Below are positions 1 to 7,320 of a DNA stretch of 9,038 nucleotides, one piece after another. The stretch covers positions 37,698-46,735 of the forward strand of contig DIVX01000037.1 of assembly GCA_002422505.1 (NCBI GenBank), in the 5' to 3' direction. Made by a program: the position numbers and the translations under genes. The stretch comes from Desulfovibrio sp. UBA6121 (GTDB taxonomy: Bacteria; Desulfobacterota; Desulfovibrionia; Desulfovibrionales; Desulfovibrionaceae). Numbering within the stretch: position 1 is the first letter of the stretch; every line of letters begins with the position of its first letter. The notes beneath the pieces are model-generated. The model saw only the letters and a program-made list of their open reading frames with translations, did no database searches and was not told where the DNA came from.

Positions 1-1082
1 TTCTGGAAATAGGGCGCGCCGTACTTGGCGGTAAGCTTAAGCAAAAGCTCGCCGATCTCCGACTCCCAGGGGAAGTCTTCCGTCACGTTGTAGGTGGGAA
101 TGGGGAAAGAGAAGATCTGCCCGGCGTAGTCGCCGTCGAGCATCACTTCCAGGAAGGCGCGGTTGAACATCTCCATCTCGGCCGCGTATTCGCCGTAGGT
201 GGAATCCGTCAGCTTGCCGCCGATGATGACGGCCTCGCCCGCGATGTGCTTGGGCGGGGTGAGGTCGAAGGTGACGTTGGTGAAGGGGCTCTGCCCGCCC
301 CAGCGGCTGGTGGTGTTCAGGTTGAACACGAACTTCTGCACGGCCTGGCGCACTTTGTCGTAAGAAAGGCCATCGTGCCGGATGAAGGGCGCGAGGTAGG
401 TATCCACGTTGTTGAAGGCCTGCGCGCCCGCCCATTCGTTCTGCAAGGTACCAAGGAAATTCACCATCTGCCCCATGGCGGAATCGAAATGCCGGGCCGG
501 ACCGGCGCAGGAGCGGCCCTCCAGGTTGAAGCCTTCCAGCAGCAGCTCGCGCAGGCTCCAACCCGCACAGTACCCGGCCAGGCCAAAGGACAGGTCGTGG
601 ATGTGAAAGTAGCCGTGCTCGTGGGCCAGGCGGATCTCGTCGGGGTATTTCTCCAGGGCGTAGCGCGCCTGCACCGTGCCGGAAAGATGCAGCATAAGCC
701 CCTGGAAGCTGTGGCTCATGTTGGAGTTCTCGGCCACGCGCCAGTCGCTCTTGTCCAGGTACTCGTCGATGGTTTCCTTGATGTCGAGGAAGGCCTCCTG
801 CTGGTTGCGCAGCTGGCGGCGTTTTTCGCGGTAGACGATGTATTTGCGCGCCACGGAGAACTGGCGCATTTCCATGAGCACCAGCTCGACCATGTCCTGC
901 ACGTGTTCCTGCTCGGGGATGTCCACGTCCGCAAGCTTGGCTTCCACCTTTTGGGCCAGGCGACGGCCAAGAAGAGGATCCTTGATGCCGCTGGCGGAAA
1001 GCGCCTTGAAGATGGCCTTGGCGATGCGGTCAGTTGACCAGGTTTCCAGTCGTCCGTCGCGCTTCAGAATCTGCGAGGGCAT
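1..1082 (-). CDS. nrdD: Anaerobic (class III) ribonucleoside-triphosphate reductase, N-terminal half, cut by window edge
   Basis: I translated this frame by eye from the ATG at 1082; 360 codons are open to the left edge and no stop is reached. The protein reduces ribonucleoside triphosphates to deoxyribonucleotides in the cytoplasm under anoxic conditions, using a glycyl radical installed by NrdG. Residues 3 to about 92 form an ATP-cone (begins ILKRDGRLETWS, ends near YREKRRQLRNQQ), the allosteric nucleotide-binding domain. Residues from about 110 onward match the catalytic barrel: YCAGWSL (171-177), VNFLGTLQNEWAGAQAFNN (207-225), NLNTTSRWGGQSPFTN (254-269) and AKYGAPYF (352-359). Full-length homologues are about 700 residues, so the C-terminal half, with the glycyl-radical loop and zinc site, lies outside the window. 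A strong Shine-Dalgarno (AAGGAGG) sits 4 bases before the start, inside the end of nrdG. The identification is firm; completeness and radical-site integrity cannot be judged. Confidence 0.95.
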   Translation of the reverse strand, partial: MPSQILKRDGRLETWSTDRIAKAIFKALSASGIKDPLLGRRLAQKVEAKLADVDIPEQEHVQDMVELVLMEMRQFSVARKYIVYREKRRQLRNQQEAFLDIKETIDEYLDKSDWRVAENSNMSHSFQGLMLHLSGTVQARYALEKYPDEIRLAHEHGYFHIHDLSFGLAGYCAGWSLRELLLEGFNLEGRSCAGPARHFDSAMGQMVNFLGTLQNEWAGAQAFNNVDTYLAPFIRHDGLSYDKVRQAVQKFVFNLNTTSRWGGQSPFTNVTFDLTPPKHIAGEAVIIGGKLTDSTYGEYAAEMEMFNRAFLEVMLDGDYAGQIFSFPIPTYNVTEDFPWESEIGELLLKLTAKYGAPYFQ

Positions 1083-1710
1083 GGGGCCTCCTTGGCGGCT
1101 TGTAGTCTTGGGTGGTCAGGGCAAAACCAGCGGGCAGCATGGCCCGCACAGCGTCCATGTCGGCATCGGTCAGCAGGGGCACCCTGGTGGTGCGAAAAAA
1201 GAAGGCCTCTGGCCGGGCCTGGGCCAGGGCGAAAATGTGGGAGAGATTGCGCCGGGCGTCGTACTCGCTCACCGCGCCGCCGGTCAGCTCCGGGTACTTG
1301 GCAAGGGGCCCTTTCACGTCAACGGCAAAGAGGGAAACAAGCCCTTCATCCAGCACGGCCTCCACCACTTCGGGCAGCATTGCGTTGGTATCGAGCTTGA
1401 TGGGTAGGCCGCAGGCCGAGAGTTCGTGCAAAATGGCCCCCAGGCCGGGCACCAGGGTGGGCTCGCCGCCGGTGACGGTGATGCCGGAAAGCCAGCGTTT
1501 GCGCTTGGCCAAGAAGGCGCGCAGCGTTGCCTGGGGCAGAAGTGGCTGGCTTTCCATGTTCCAGGCCATATCCGCATTGTGGCAGGTGGGGCAGCGCAGG
1601 TTGCAGCCGCCAAGAAACACCACACAGCAGGGCTTGCCCGGCCAGTCGCACAGGCTTAAGGGGGTCAGGCCCCGCACATGGTTCCAGGCTGCTATGGTGG
1701 TCGGTATCAT
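1030..1710 (-). CDS. nrdG: Anaerobic ribonucleotide reductase activating protein (radical SAM, NrdG2 type)
   Basis: A 226-residue radical-SAM enzyme that cleaves S-adenosylmethionine to create the glycyl radical on NrdD. The [4Fe-4S] ligand motif CX3CX2C is clear: C36, C40, C43 in GGCNLRCPTCHN. It is followed by the SAM-binding TVTGGEPT (78-85), then KLDTNA (105-110) and FAVDVKGP (128-135), which are typical of the pyruvate-formate-lyase-activase-like group. The opening WNHVRGLTPLSLCDWPGK is characteristic of the NrdG2 subgroup. The ATG at 1710 is preceded by a GGGGAG ribosome-binding site. The last 17 codons plus the stop overlap the start of nrdD in another frame, so the two genes form one translationally coupled operon and this gene is transcribed first. 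The overlapped tail (after about QDYKPP) looks like low-constraint sequence beyond the family core. A related glycyl-radical activase is the only alternative, and adjacency to nrdD argues against that. Confidence 0.94.
   Translation of the reverse strand: MIPTTIAAWNHVRGLTPLSLCDWPGKPCCVVFLGGCNLRCPTCHNADMAWNMESQPLLPQATLRAFLAKRKRWLSGITVTGGEPTLVPGLGAILHELSACGLPIKLDTNAMLPEVVEAVLDEGLVSLFAVDVKGPLAKYPELTGGAVSEYDARRNLSHIFALAQARPEAFFFRTTRVPLLTDADMDAVRAMLPAGFALTTQDYKPPRRPHALADSEARRTTGNLVN
1087..1093 (-). promoter_or_regulatory. Shine-Dalgarno of nrdD located inside nrdG
   Basis: On the minus strand the bases read AAGGAGG, four bases before the nrdD ATG at 1082. The site lies wholly within the nrdG reading frame (codons for PRR near residues 206-208). 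Ribosomes finishing nrdG therefore cover the nrdD initiation site. This placement supports the ATG at 1082 as the nrdD start. Confidence 0.8.
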
Positions 1711-2031
1711 GCGGCTCCCCCGGAAATGCTCACGCGCCCGAACCGAAAGCGCCCCCTTGGGGCGGCGCTGGGCGTTGTCGGCACGCGAGAAAAGACCCTA
1801 CTCCAACCCCGATTTTCTGTACAGGTGTCTTGCCTGCCCCGGCGAAAGGCACATGCCGAATTCGATGGTTACAGGAATCTACACTCGATTAGAGCTATTT
1901 TTTTATCGTTCTCCACAGGTTGAGAAAACGTTGCGACGCAGGGCTGTTCATGCTTTTATCTAGACATCGTGTAGAAGATTTTTTTCGGCCTCGGTGCTCT
2001 GCCGTTTTCGACATCCACCCCCTGAAACGCA

Positions 2032-2086
2032 CCTGTGAGAAAGGCTCAGAAGGGCCGGTTGGCCGGGCCTAAGCCTCATCCACAGG
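2032..2086 (+). other. Imperfect hairpin upstream of map, possible structured RNA or operator
   Basis: A nested fold can be drawn: CCTGTG (2032-2037) with CACAGG (2081-2086); a symmetric 4x4 internal loop; AGGCT (2042-2046) with AGCCT (2072-2076); AGG (2051-2053) with CCT (2068-2070); then CCGG (2055-2058) with CCGG (2063-2066) closed by a TTGG loop. Just downstream, GGTGC (2092-2096) pairs with GCACC (2104-2108) and could instead pair with GCACC at 2029-2033, giving mutually exclusive folds. GGCAAA (2085-2090) also matches TTTGCC (2138-2143). I do not recognise a known RNA family. Chance pairing in GC-rich DNA is a real alternative, and the likely map promoter lies downstream, so this segment may not be in the map transcript. 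Confidence 0.3.
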
Positions 2087-2109
2087 CAAACGGTGCAAAA
2101 CGCGCACCC

Positions 2110-2137
2110 TTGACTCGGCAAGGGGTTCGAGTAGGCT
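2110..2137 (+). promoter_or_regulatory. Candidate sigma70 promoter for map
   Basis: TTGACT (2110-2115) is a near-consensus -35 element. After 16 bases comes TAGGCT (2132-2137), a weaker -10. Transcription would begin near 2145, leaving a leader of roughly 80 bases before the map ATG at 2224. The -35 is convincing and the -10 is not, so the exact promoter is uncertain. The interval between the hexamers contains the inverted repeat ACTCG...CGAGT (2113-2132), which overlaps both elements. Confidence 0.45.
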
Positions 2138-2223
2138 TTTGCCAACGATGGACCGAAAAGCGCTCTGCATCGGCCCTTGATTTTAGACCGCCCGGACGAA
2201 AGACGGGAGGCAAAGGAGCCTAC

Positions 2224-2967
2224 ATGACGGTCAAGTCCCAGGCCGAACTGGAACAACTGCGGGCGATTGGACAAATCGTGCGCCAGACGTTGGAGGAAAT
2301 GTCCGCGGCGGTCGAACCCGGCGTCACCACGGCGGAAATCGACGCCGTTGGCGCGGCGGCCCTGGCTCGCCACGGTGCGGAGTCCTCTCCCCCCAAGGCC
2401 TACAACTTCCCCGGTACGGCGTGCATCAGCGTGAACGACGAAGCCGTGCACGGCATACCTGGCGGCCGCGCAATCCGCCAGGGCGACTTGGTAAAGCTGG
2501 ACCTCACGGCGGAAAAGAACGGCTTTGTGGCCGATTCTGCCGTCACGGTCAGGGTCGGCAAGGTCTCCGCCAAGGCCGAAGCCCTGGCGCGCTGCGCCGA
2601 AAACGCATTCAACCGGGCCCTTGACGTTGCCGTCGCCGGGAACCGCGTCAACGACATCGGCCGCGCCGTAAGCAAGGAAGTCCGGCGCGGCGGCTTCAGC
2701 GTCATCAAGGAGCTCTGCGGCCACGGCGTGGGGCGCGCCATTCACGAGGAACCCTGCGTGCCGAACCACTATGACCCCCGCTTCCGCACAAAGCTGACGC
2801 ACGGGCTGGTCATCACCATCGAACCCATCATCGCTGCCGGCGGCGGCGCCATTGCCCTAGGGGCCGACAAATGGACCTACAGCACCACGGACCACAGCCT
2901 TTCCGCCCATTTTGAGCACACCCTGGTCATCACCAATGGCCGCCCCATCCTGATCACTGCGGCGTAA
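2224..2967 (+). CDS. map: Type I methionine aminopeptidase
   Basis: A 247-residue cytosolic metalloprotease of the pita-bread fold that removes the initiator methionine from nascent proteins. All residues expected from the E. coli enzyme are present: H76 (EAVHGIP), metal ligands D93 (KLDLT), D104 (FVADS), H167 (GHGVG), E200 (TIEPI) and E231 (HFEHT), plus H174 (AIHEEP). Length is normal for the short class without an N-terminal zinc or SH3-like extension. The frame stays open upstream to a GTG at 2035, but the ATG at 2224 is preferred: it has AAAGGAG six bases upstream and gives the normal family N-terminus. Many bacteria keep map beside secY in the ribosomal protein cluster; here it stands apart, so it may be a second copy (inference). 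The next gene follows after 74 bases on the same strand and is probably co-transcribed. Confidence 0.95.
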   Translation: MTVKSQAELEQLRAIGQIVRQTLEEMSAAVEPGVTTAEIDAVGAAALARHGAESSPPKAYNFPGTACISVNDEAVHGIPGGRAIRQGDLVKLDLTAEKNGFVADSAVTVRVGKVSAKAEALARCAENAFNRALDVAVAGNRVNDIGRAVSKEVRRGGFSVIKELCGHGVGRAIHEEPCVPNHYDPRFRTKLTHGLVITIEPIIAAGGGAIALGADKWTYSTTDHSLSAHFEHTLVITNGRPILITAA

Positions 2968-2975
2968 TCCCAGGC

Positions 2976-3037
2976 ATGCCCCTTGCAAAGTCATGGTCGG
3001 GCACTTTCTGCCCAGACCATGCAGCAGCAAGGGGCAT
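2976..3037 (+). promoter_or_regulatory. Strong 62-base hairpin covering the ribosome-binding site of the SGNH-like gene
   Basis: ATGCCCCTTGC (2976-2986) is perfectly complementary to GCAAGGGGCAT (3027-3037), 11 bp. Inside a 5x5 internal loop, CATGGTC (2992-2998) pairs with GACCATG (3015-3021), 7 bp. GGGCA (2999-3003) then pairs with TGCCC (3009-3013), 5 bp, around a CTTTC loop, with A3014 bulged. That is 23 pairs in all. The hairpin fills the gap between the map stop and the next start. The likely Shine-Dalgarno AAGGGG (3029-3034) for the ATG at 3042 lies within the outer stem, so the structure should restrict translation initiation. No U-tract follows, so it is not a standard intrinsic terminator. 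It could also stabilise the 3' end of map mRNA or be a protein-binding palindrome. Confidence 0.7.
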
Positions 3038-3041
3038 CGCC

Positions 3042-4184
3042 ATGACAGACACAATCATTCCCATTGTTTTCAATGCGCAAGCATACGGCGCCCTTGATGA
3101 AGCCGGGCCCGGAGCAGACCAGGCGGGCGCCCCCCCTCGCCTGCTGGCCGACCCCGCCTGGCTATTGCGCGGCAACCCGGAGCACCCGGAGCATGATCCC
3201 CTGGGCATGCGCAATCCTCAGGGCGTGCAGGTGGCGGAACTGGCAATCATCGGCGGTGCGCAGGCTTACGGCGCAGGCCTGCCCGTGGAGCAAAGCTGGC
3301 CCGCGCAGCTGAACCAGCGCATGGGCGGCTGCGTGCTCAACGCCGCCTTGCCCGGCTGGGGCAGCGTGCAATACGCCATGCAGGCGGAACATATCCTGCC
3401 CCTCGCCCCCCGGCGGGTCATCGTCTGCCTCACCCCGGCAAGCGACCTCGCCCTGGCCTTCAACTGCGCCCGCGTAAGCACCGCCCCTTTGGCGCGTTCT
3501 TTTTTTGACGCCAGCTGGGCCACCCTGCCCCAGCCGGACCACAGCGCCATATTCCAGGCTGGCAAGGCCATTGAAACCATGCGCGCCGAACACCCGGACC
3601 TCGCCGAGACCGATGTGCTGGCGCGGCTGGCCCAGGCGGGCGAGCCGGACGTGAACCCCTGCGGCATAGACTTGAGCCGCTTCTATCTGGCGGAGCGCTC
3701 GCTGCTGGCCATGCAGGACCTGGAGCACCCGGCCATCGAGGCGGGCCTGACCATCACCGTGAAGGTGCTGGAACATCTGCGCCGCCTTGCCGAAGACAAC
3801 CGCTTCTCCCTGACCATCCTGCTGCTGCCCAGCCGCGAGTTTTTGGTGTCCCAACGCATAGAGACCGCCCACGTGCGCGACCGCGAATCCCTGGAGCGCC
3901 TCGGGCTGGTCGAGGCCGCCGTGCTGGGCGAACTGCGCGCCTCTTGCGCGGGTTTGGGCCTGCGCTGCTTCGACCTCACCGGCTACCTCAAGGCCTTTGT
4001 GGGCAGCCGCATCTTTGGCCAGAACTCGCGCCAGGGCCTGCTTTCGGCCAAGGGCTGCGAGCTGCTGGCGCGTTTTGTGCGCGAACGCGTGCTGCCAGGG
4101 GCCGAGGCACCAGGCACCATGGCCCGCAGCCACCTGCGCACGGTTCCGAACAAGGCCATGGGCCAGTCCTCGCCCACGTACTAG
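3042..4184 (+). CDS. SGNH/GDSL-hydrolase-like protein with degenerate catalytic motifs, function unknown
   Basis: 380 residues with no signal peptide or membrane segment visible. Residues about 51-135 follow the layout of SGNH hydrolases: HDPLGMRNP, then LAIIGGAQAYGAGLPVEQSW (67-86), VLNAALPGWGSVQYA (98-112) and RVIVCLTPASDLA (125-137). A C-terminal RQGLLSAKGCELLA (330-343) occupies the place of the last motif. In active relatives the first block reads GDSxTYG, the third has GND and the last has DxxH. Here they are GGA (no serine), ASD (no asparagine) and a segment without the Asp/His pair. The protein is therefore probably not a hydrolase by the usual mechanism; a binding or structural role is inferred. 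The frame is intact with normal GC-rich codon use, so it is not an obvious pseudogene. The start at 3042 has AAGGGG seven bases upstream, inside a hairpin. An in-frame ATG at 2976 lies in the hairpin and has no clear ribosome-binding site. Family assignment is by motif layout only. Confidence 0.75.
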   Translation: MTDTIIPIVFNAQAYGALDEAGPGADQAGAPPRLLADPAWLLRGNPEHPEHDPLGMRNPQGVQVAELAIIGGAQAYGAGLPVEQSWPAQLNQRMGGCVLNAALPGWGSVQYAMQAEHILPLAPRRVIVCLTPASDLALAFNCARVSTAPLARSFFDASWATLPQPDHSAIFQAGKAIETMRAEHPDLAETDVLARLAQAGEPDVNPCGIDLSRFYLAERSLLAMQDLEHPAIEAGLTITVKVLEHLRRLAEDNRFSLTILLLPSREFLVSQRIETAHVRDRESLERLGLVEAAVLGELRASCAGLGLRCFDLTGYLKAFVGSRIFGQNSRQGLLSAKGCELLARFVRERVLPGAEAPGTMARSHLRTVPNKAMGQSSPTY

Positions 4185-4211
4185 CCCCCGCACCGCCACG
4201 CAAAACAGAAA

Positions 4212-4249
4212 CGGGCCGCTTTCCTGCTTGGGAAGGCGGCCCGCTTTTT
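4212..4249. terminator. Intrinsic terminator between convergent genes, probably bidirectional
   Basis: CGGGCCGC (4212-4219) pairs with GCGGCCCG (4236-4243), extended inward by CTTTCC with GGGAAG after one bulged base, around a short loop. On the plus strand CTTTTT follows (4244-4249) and would end the map/SGNH transcript about 30 bases after its stop. On the minus strand the stem is followed by TTTCTGTTTTG (4211-4201), so the same hairpin can end the proB transcript, whose stop is 38 bases away. Confidence 0.85.
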
Positions 4250-4281
4250 GGCGTCGAATATCTGAAAAGACGGGGTTACGT

Positions 4282-5447
4282 TTAGAGCGCGGCGTCCAGC
4301 AGCAGATTGTCGCGGTGGATAGCCTCGACAAAGGGGGCCTGGCCCAGCACGGCCTCCAGCTCGCCGCTCTTGCGGCCCATGATGCGGCGCATCTCCGCCG
4401 CGGAATAGTTGGAAAGGCCAACGCCCACGGTGGCCCCGGCAGGGTCCACAATGCGCACCAGGGCCCCGCGGGCGAAGCGCCCCTCCACCCCGCGCACTCC
4501 GGCGGGCAGCAGGCTCTTGCCCTTGTCGCGCAGGGCGGTGGCCGCGCCCGCGTCCACGCTCAGGCTGCCTGCCGGATTGTCGTGATAGGCCAGCCAGAAC
4601 TTGCGGTGCGACACCGTGCGCGAGGAAGGCAACACCAGCGTGCCCAGTTCCTCGCCCTTGAAAATGCGGTCCAGGGGGATGTCGTCCTTGCCGGAAACGA
4701 TGAGCGTGGCCACGCCCAGTTGGGCGGCCCGGCGCGCGGCGCGCAGCTTGGAATACATGCCGCCGGAGCCAACGCTGGTCTTACCGTCGCACATGCTTTC
4801 CAGGTCCAGGCCCTCCACGTCATCGATGACGGGCAGGCAGCAGGCGTCCGGGTGCTTGTCCGGGTTCTTGTCGAACACGCCGCCCGCGCTAGTGACGTTG
4901 ACGAACAGGTCCGCGCCCACCAGGTCCACCATGAGGCTCGCCAGGGTGTCGTTATCGCCGAACTCCAGCTCGGCCACGGCCACGGTGTCGTTCTCGTTGA
5001 TGATGGGGATGACGCCCCAGTCCAGCAGGCGCTGCATGGTGTTGCGGGCGTTCAGGAAGCGCGAGCGGCTCTTGAGGTCCTCGCGCGTCAGCAGCAGCTG
5101 GGCCACGGTCTTGCCGAAGCGGCCAAAGGCCTCGTCGTACTCGTGCATCAAGCGGCTTTGCCCGATGGCCGAGGCGGCCTGGCGCGCAGGCAGTTCGGAA
5201 AAGTCGATGCTCTCGGCCCCGGCGACGCTTTGGCGAATGCGCGTGCGCCCGGCGGCCACCGCGCCGGAGCTCACCAGCACCACCTTCAGGCCGCTATCGT
5301 GCAGGGCGGAGAGCTGGTCCACCAGGCGGCCCACGGCGCGGGCGTCAAGCCCGGTGCCGCAGGTCAGCACCGCGCTGCCTACCTTGACCACCACAATGTG
5401 CGCGCGCGAAAGAATCTCGGCGCGCAGCTCAGCAGCGGAAACGCTCA

Positions 5448-5448
<1 letters not shown>
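4282..5448 (-). CDS. proB: Glutamate 5-kinase (AAK kinase plus PUA domain)
   Basis: A 388-residue enzyme phosphorylating L-glutamate to glutamyl 5-phosphate, the first and feedback-controlled step of proline synthesis. The amino-acid-kinase domain covers about 16-265, with VVKVGSAVLT (20-29), VSSGAVAAG (59-67), PIINENDTV (148-156), EFGDNDTLA (162-170) and GSGGMYSKLRAA (227-238). The PUA domain covers about 290-370 (SLSVDAGAATALRDKGKSLLPAGV, GLSNYSAAE). Where many ProB proteins have LLTDxDGLY, this one has NVTSAGGVF (184-192), so the usual aspartate is a serine. Two ATGs abut, at 5451 and 5448. The second is chosen because GGAGG in the end of obgE stands four bases before it but only one before the first. 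It overlaps the obgE stop (TGATG), indicating translational coupling. No proA is nearby. Confidence 0.95.
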
Positions 5449-6584
<1,136 letters not shown>

Positions 6585-6603
6585 GACGCCATACCCCAAG
6601 ATA

Positions 6604-6643
6604 GAAAACGGGCAGGAGCCGCTTGGTAAGCCGCTCCTGCCCG
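6604..6643 (-). terminator. Intrinsic terminator or attenuator between rpmA and obgE
   Basis: CGGGCAGGAGC (6609-6619 on the plus strand) is perfectly complementary to GCTCCTGCCCG (6633-6643), 11 bp. A G-G mismatch then leads to a further GCTT/AAGC stem around a 3-base loop. On the minus strand the hairpin is followed by TTTTC (6608-6604). It begins 30 bases after the rpmA stop and ends 19 bases before the obgE start. The U-tract is short, so partial read-through into obgE-proB is plausible. Confidence 0.75.
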
Positions 6644-6673
6644 CGCTATGGTTCTTTTGTGGAGCCGCCTAGA

Positions 6674-6943
6674 CTAGGCGCTCACGGGCAGAATGTGGAC
6701 CCGGGTTTTGACCTTGTTATTGCGGGTGTACTTCTCGTACTTCACCTCGCCATCCACCAGGGCGAACAGAGTCCAGTCCTTGCCAACGCCGACATTCTTG
6801 CCGGGATGGATGCTGGTGCCGACCTGACGAACGAGGATGTTGCCGGCAAGAACCTGCTGGCCGCCGAAGCGCTTCACGCCGCGATGCTGCCCGGCGCTGT
6901 CGCGTCCGTTTCTGGAGCTGCCGCCTGCTTTCTTGTGAGCCAT
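6674..6943 (-). CDS. rpmA: 50S ribosomal protein L27
   Basis: An 89-residue protein of the large ribosomal subunit whose flexible N-terminus reaches toward the peptidyl-transferase centre. The start MAHKKAGGSSRNGRDS and the following RFGGQQVLAGNILVRQVGT and HPGKNVGVGKD are unmistakable L27 signatures. It lacks the cleaved N-terminal extension known from Firmicutes L27, as expected outside that group. AAGGAGGA stands four bases before the ATG. It follows rplU by 33 bases in the standard rplU-rpmA pair. Confidence 0.98.
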   Translation of the reverse strand: MAHKKAGGSSRNGRDSAGQHRGVKRFGGQQVLAGNILVRQVGTSIHPGKNVGVGKDWTLFALVDGEVKYEKYTRNNKVKTRVHILPVSA

Positions 6944-6976
6944 TGTATCCTCCTTGCCGCTTTGGGCTTGGGCCCG

Positions 6977-7288
6977 CTAGGCCTGGATGGTTTTGACCTT
7001 CAGGCTGGTGTAATCCTGCCGATGACCGGTCTTCTTGTGAAAGTCGTTGCGGCGCTTCTTCTTGAAGATGATGATCTTCTCGCCACGGCCATGGCCCAGG
7101 ACTTCACAGGCGACTTTGGCGCCGTCAAGGTAGGGGGCCCCGATCTTGGTCTGACCGCCATCGGCGATCAGAAGGACCTTGTCCAAGTTCAGCTCGGTGC
7201 CGGGCTCTGCCTGCAAAAGCTCCACCTTGAACTCGAGTCCCTGTTCCACGCGGTACTGCTTACCGCCGGTCTCGATGATTGCGAACAT
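6977..7288 (-). CDS. rplU: 50S ribosomal protein L21
   Basis: A 103-residue large-subunit protein binding 23S rRNA. MFAIIETGGKQYRV at the N-terminus and the basic C-terminal FKKKRRNDFHKKTGHRQ (75-91) are diagnostic, and the length matches the family. The frame continues upstream to an ATG at 7303, but the ATG at 7288 is chosen: GGAGGT lies seven bases upstream of it (7301-7296) and it gives the conserved N-terminus. It is the first gene of the rplU-rpmA-obgE-proB unit, with a promoter immediately upstream. Confidence 0.98.
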   Translation of the reverse strand: MFAIIETGGKQYRVEQGLEFKVELLQAEPGTELNLDKVLLIADGGQTKIGAPYLDGAKVACEVLGHGRGEKIIIFKKKRRNDFHKKTGHRQDYTSLKVKTIQA

Positions 7289-7320
7289 TGCGAATACCTC
7301 CATCGCGTAAGAGGCGTTCT

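Larger units (their letters stand above)
1711..2223. other. Divergent intergenic region between nrdG and map
   Basis: About 510 bases with no convincing gene on either strand; the open frames here lack ribosome-binding sites and family resemblance. It must carry the promoters for nrdGD (minus) and map (plus). The middle (about 1890-1985) is clearly AT-richer than the flanking genes. On the minus strand a TCTAAT hexamer (1893-1888), preceded by an A-rich run, could be a -10 element for nrdG, but I see no good -35. A TTCTC-N8-GAGAA dyad lies at 1909-1926 and a short CGCCCC-CTT-GGGGCG hairpin at 1750-1764 in the presumed nrdG leader. I looked for paired NrdR boxes and found no good match. The map-proximal part holds an imperfect hairpin and a promoter, listed separately. 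Confidence 0.6.

Noticed and set aside
246..1037. Plus-strand open frame of 263 codons antisense to nrdD
   Set aside because: It mirrors nrdD, which has a clear family match on the other strand; no family resemblance and no ribosome-binding site.
1881..1896. NrdR box (ACACTCGATTAGAGCT)
   Set aside because: Only the first few bases match the consensus; the second half and the required partner box at helical spacing are missing.
1112..1963. Plus-strand open frame of 283 codons over nrdG and the intergenic region
   Set aside because: Antisense to nrdG with low-complexity Arg/Ser/Pro-rich translation typical of GC-rich shadow frames.
1951..1985. Terminator-like TCTAGACATCGTGTAGA hairpin before a T7 run
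   Set aside because: The stem is only three to six weak pairs with bulges, and there is no plus-strand gene upstream for it to terminate.
2092..2143. tRNA or tmRNA fragment suggested by GGTTCGAGT and the stems around it
   Set aside because: No acceptor stem, anticodon arm or CCA end could be drawn; the T-loop-like string lacks a proper 5-bp stem.
2035..2223. N-terminal extension of map by 63 codons from a GTG
   Set aside because: The extension shows no map-like sequence, overlaps the candidate promoter and hairpin, and the ATG at 2224 has a strong Shine-Dalgarno.
1960..2802. Minus-strand open frame of 280 codons over map
   Set aside because: Antisense to map; no recognisable domain.
3162..4451. 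Minus-strand open frame of 429 codons over the SGNH-like gene
   Set aside because: It crosses the terminator and the end of proB, and its translation is Gln/His/Ala-rich without a fold signature. The plus-strand frame has SGNH block order and a fitting terminator.
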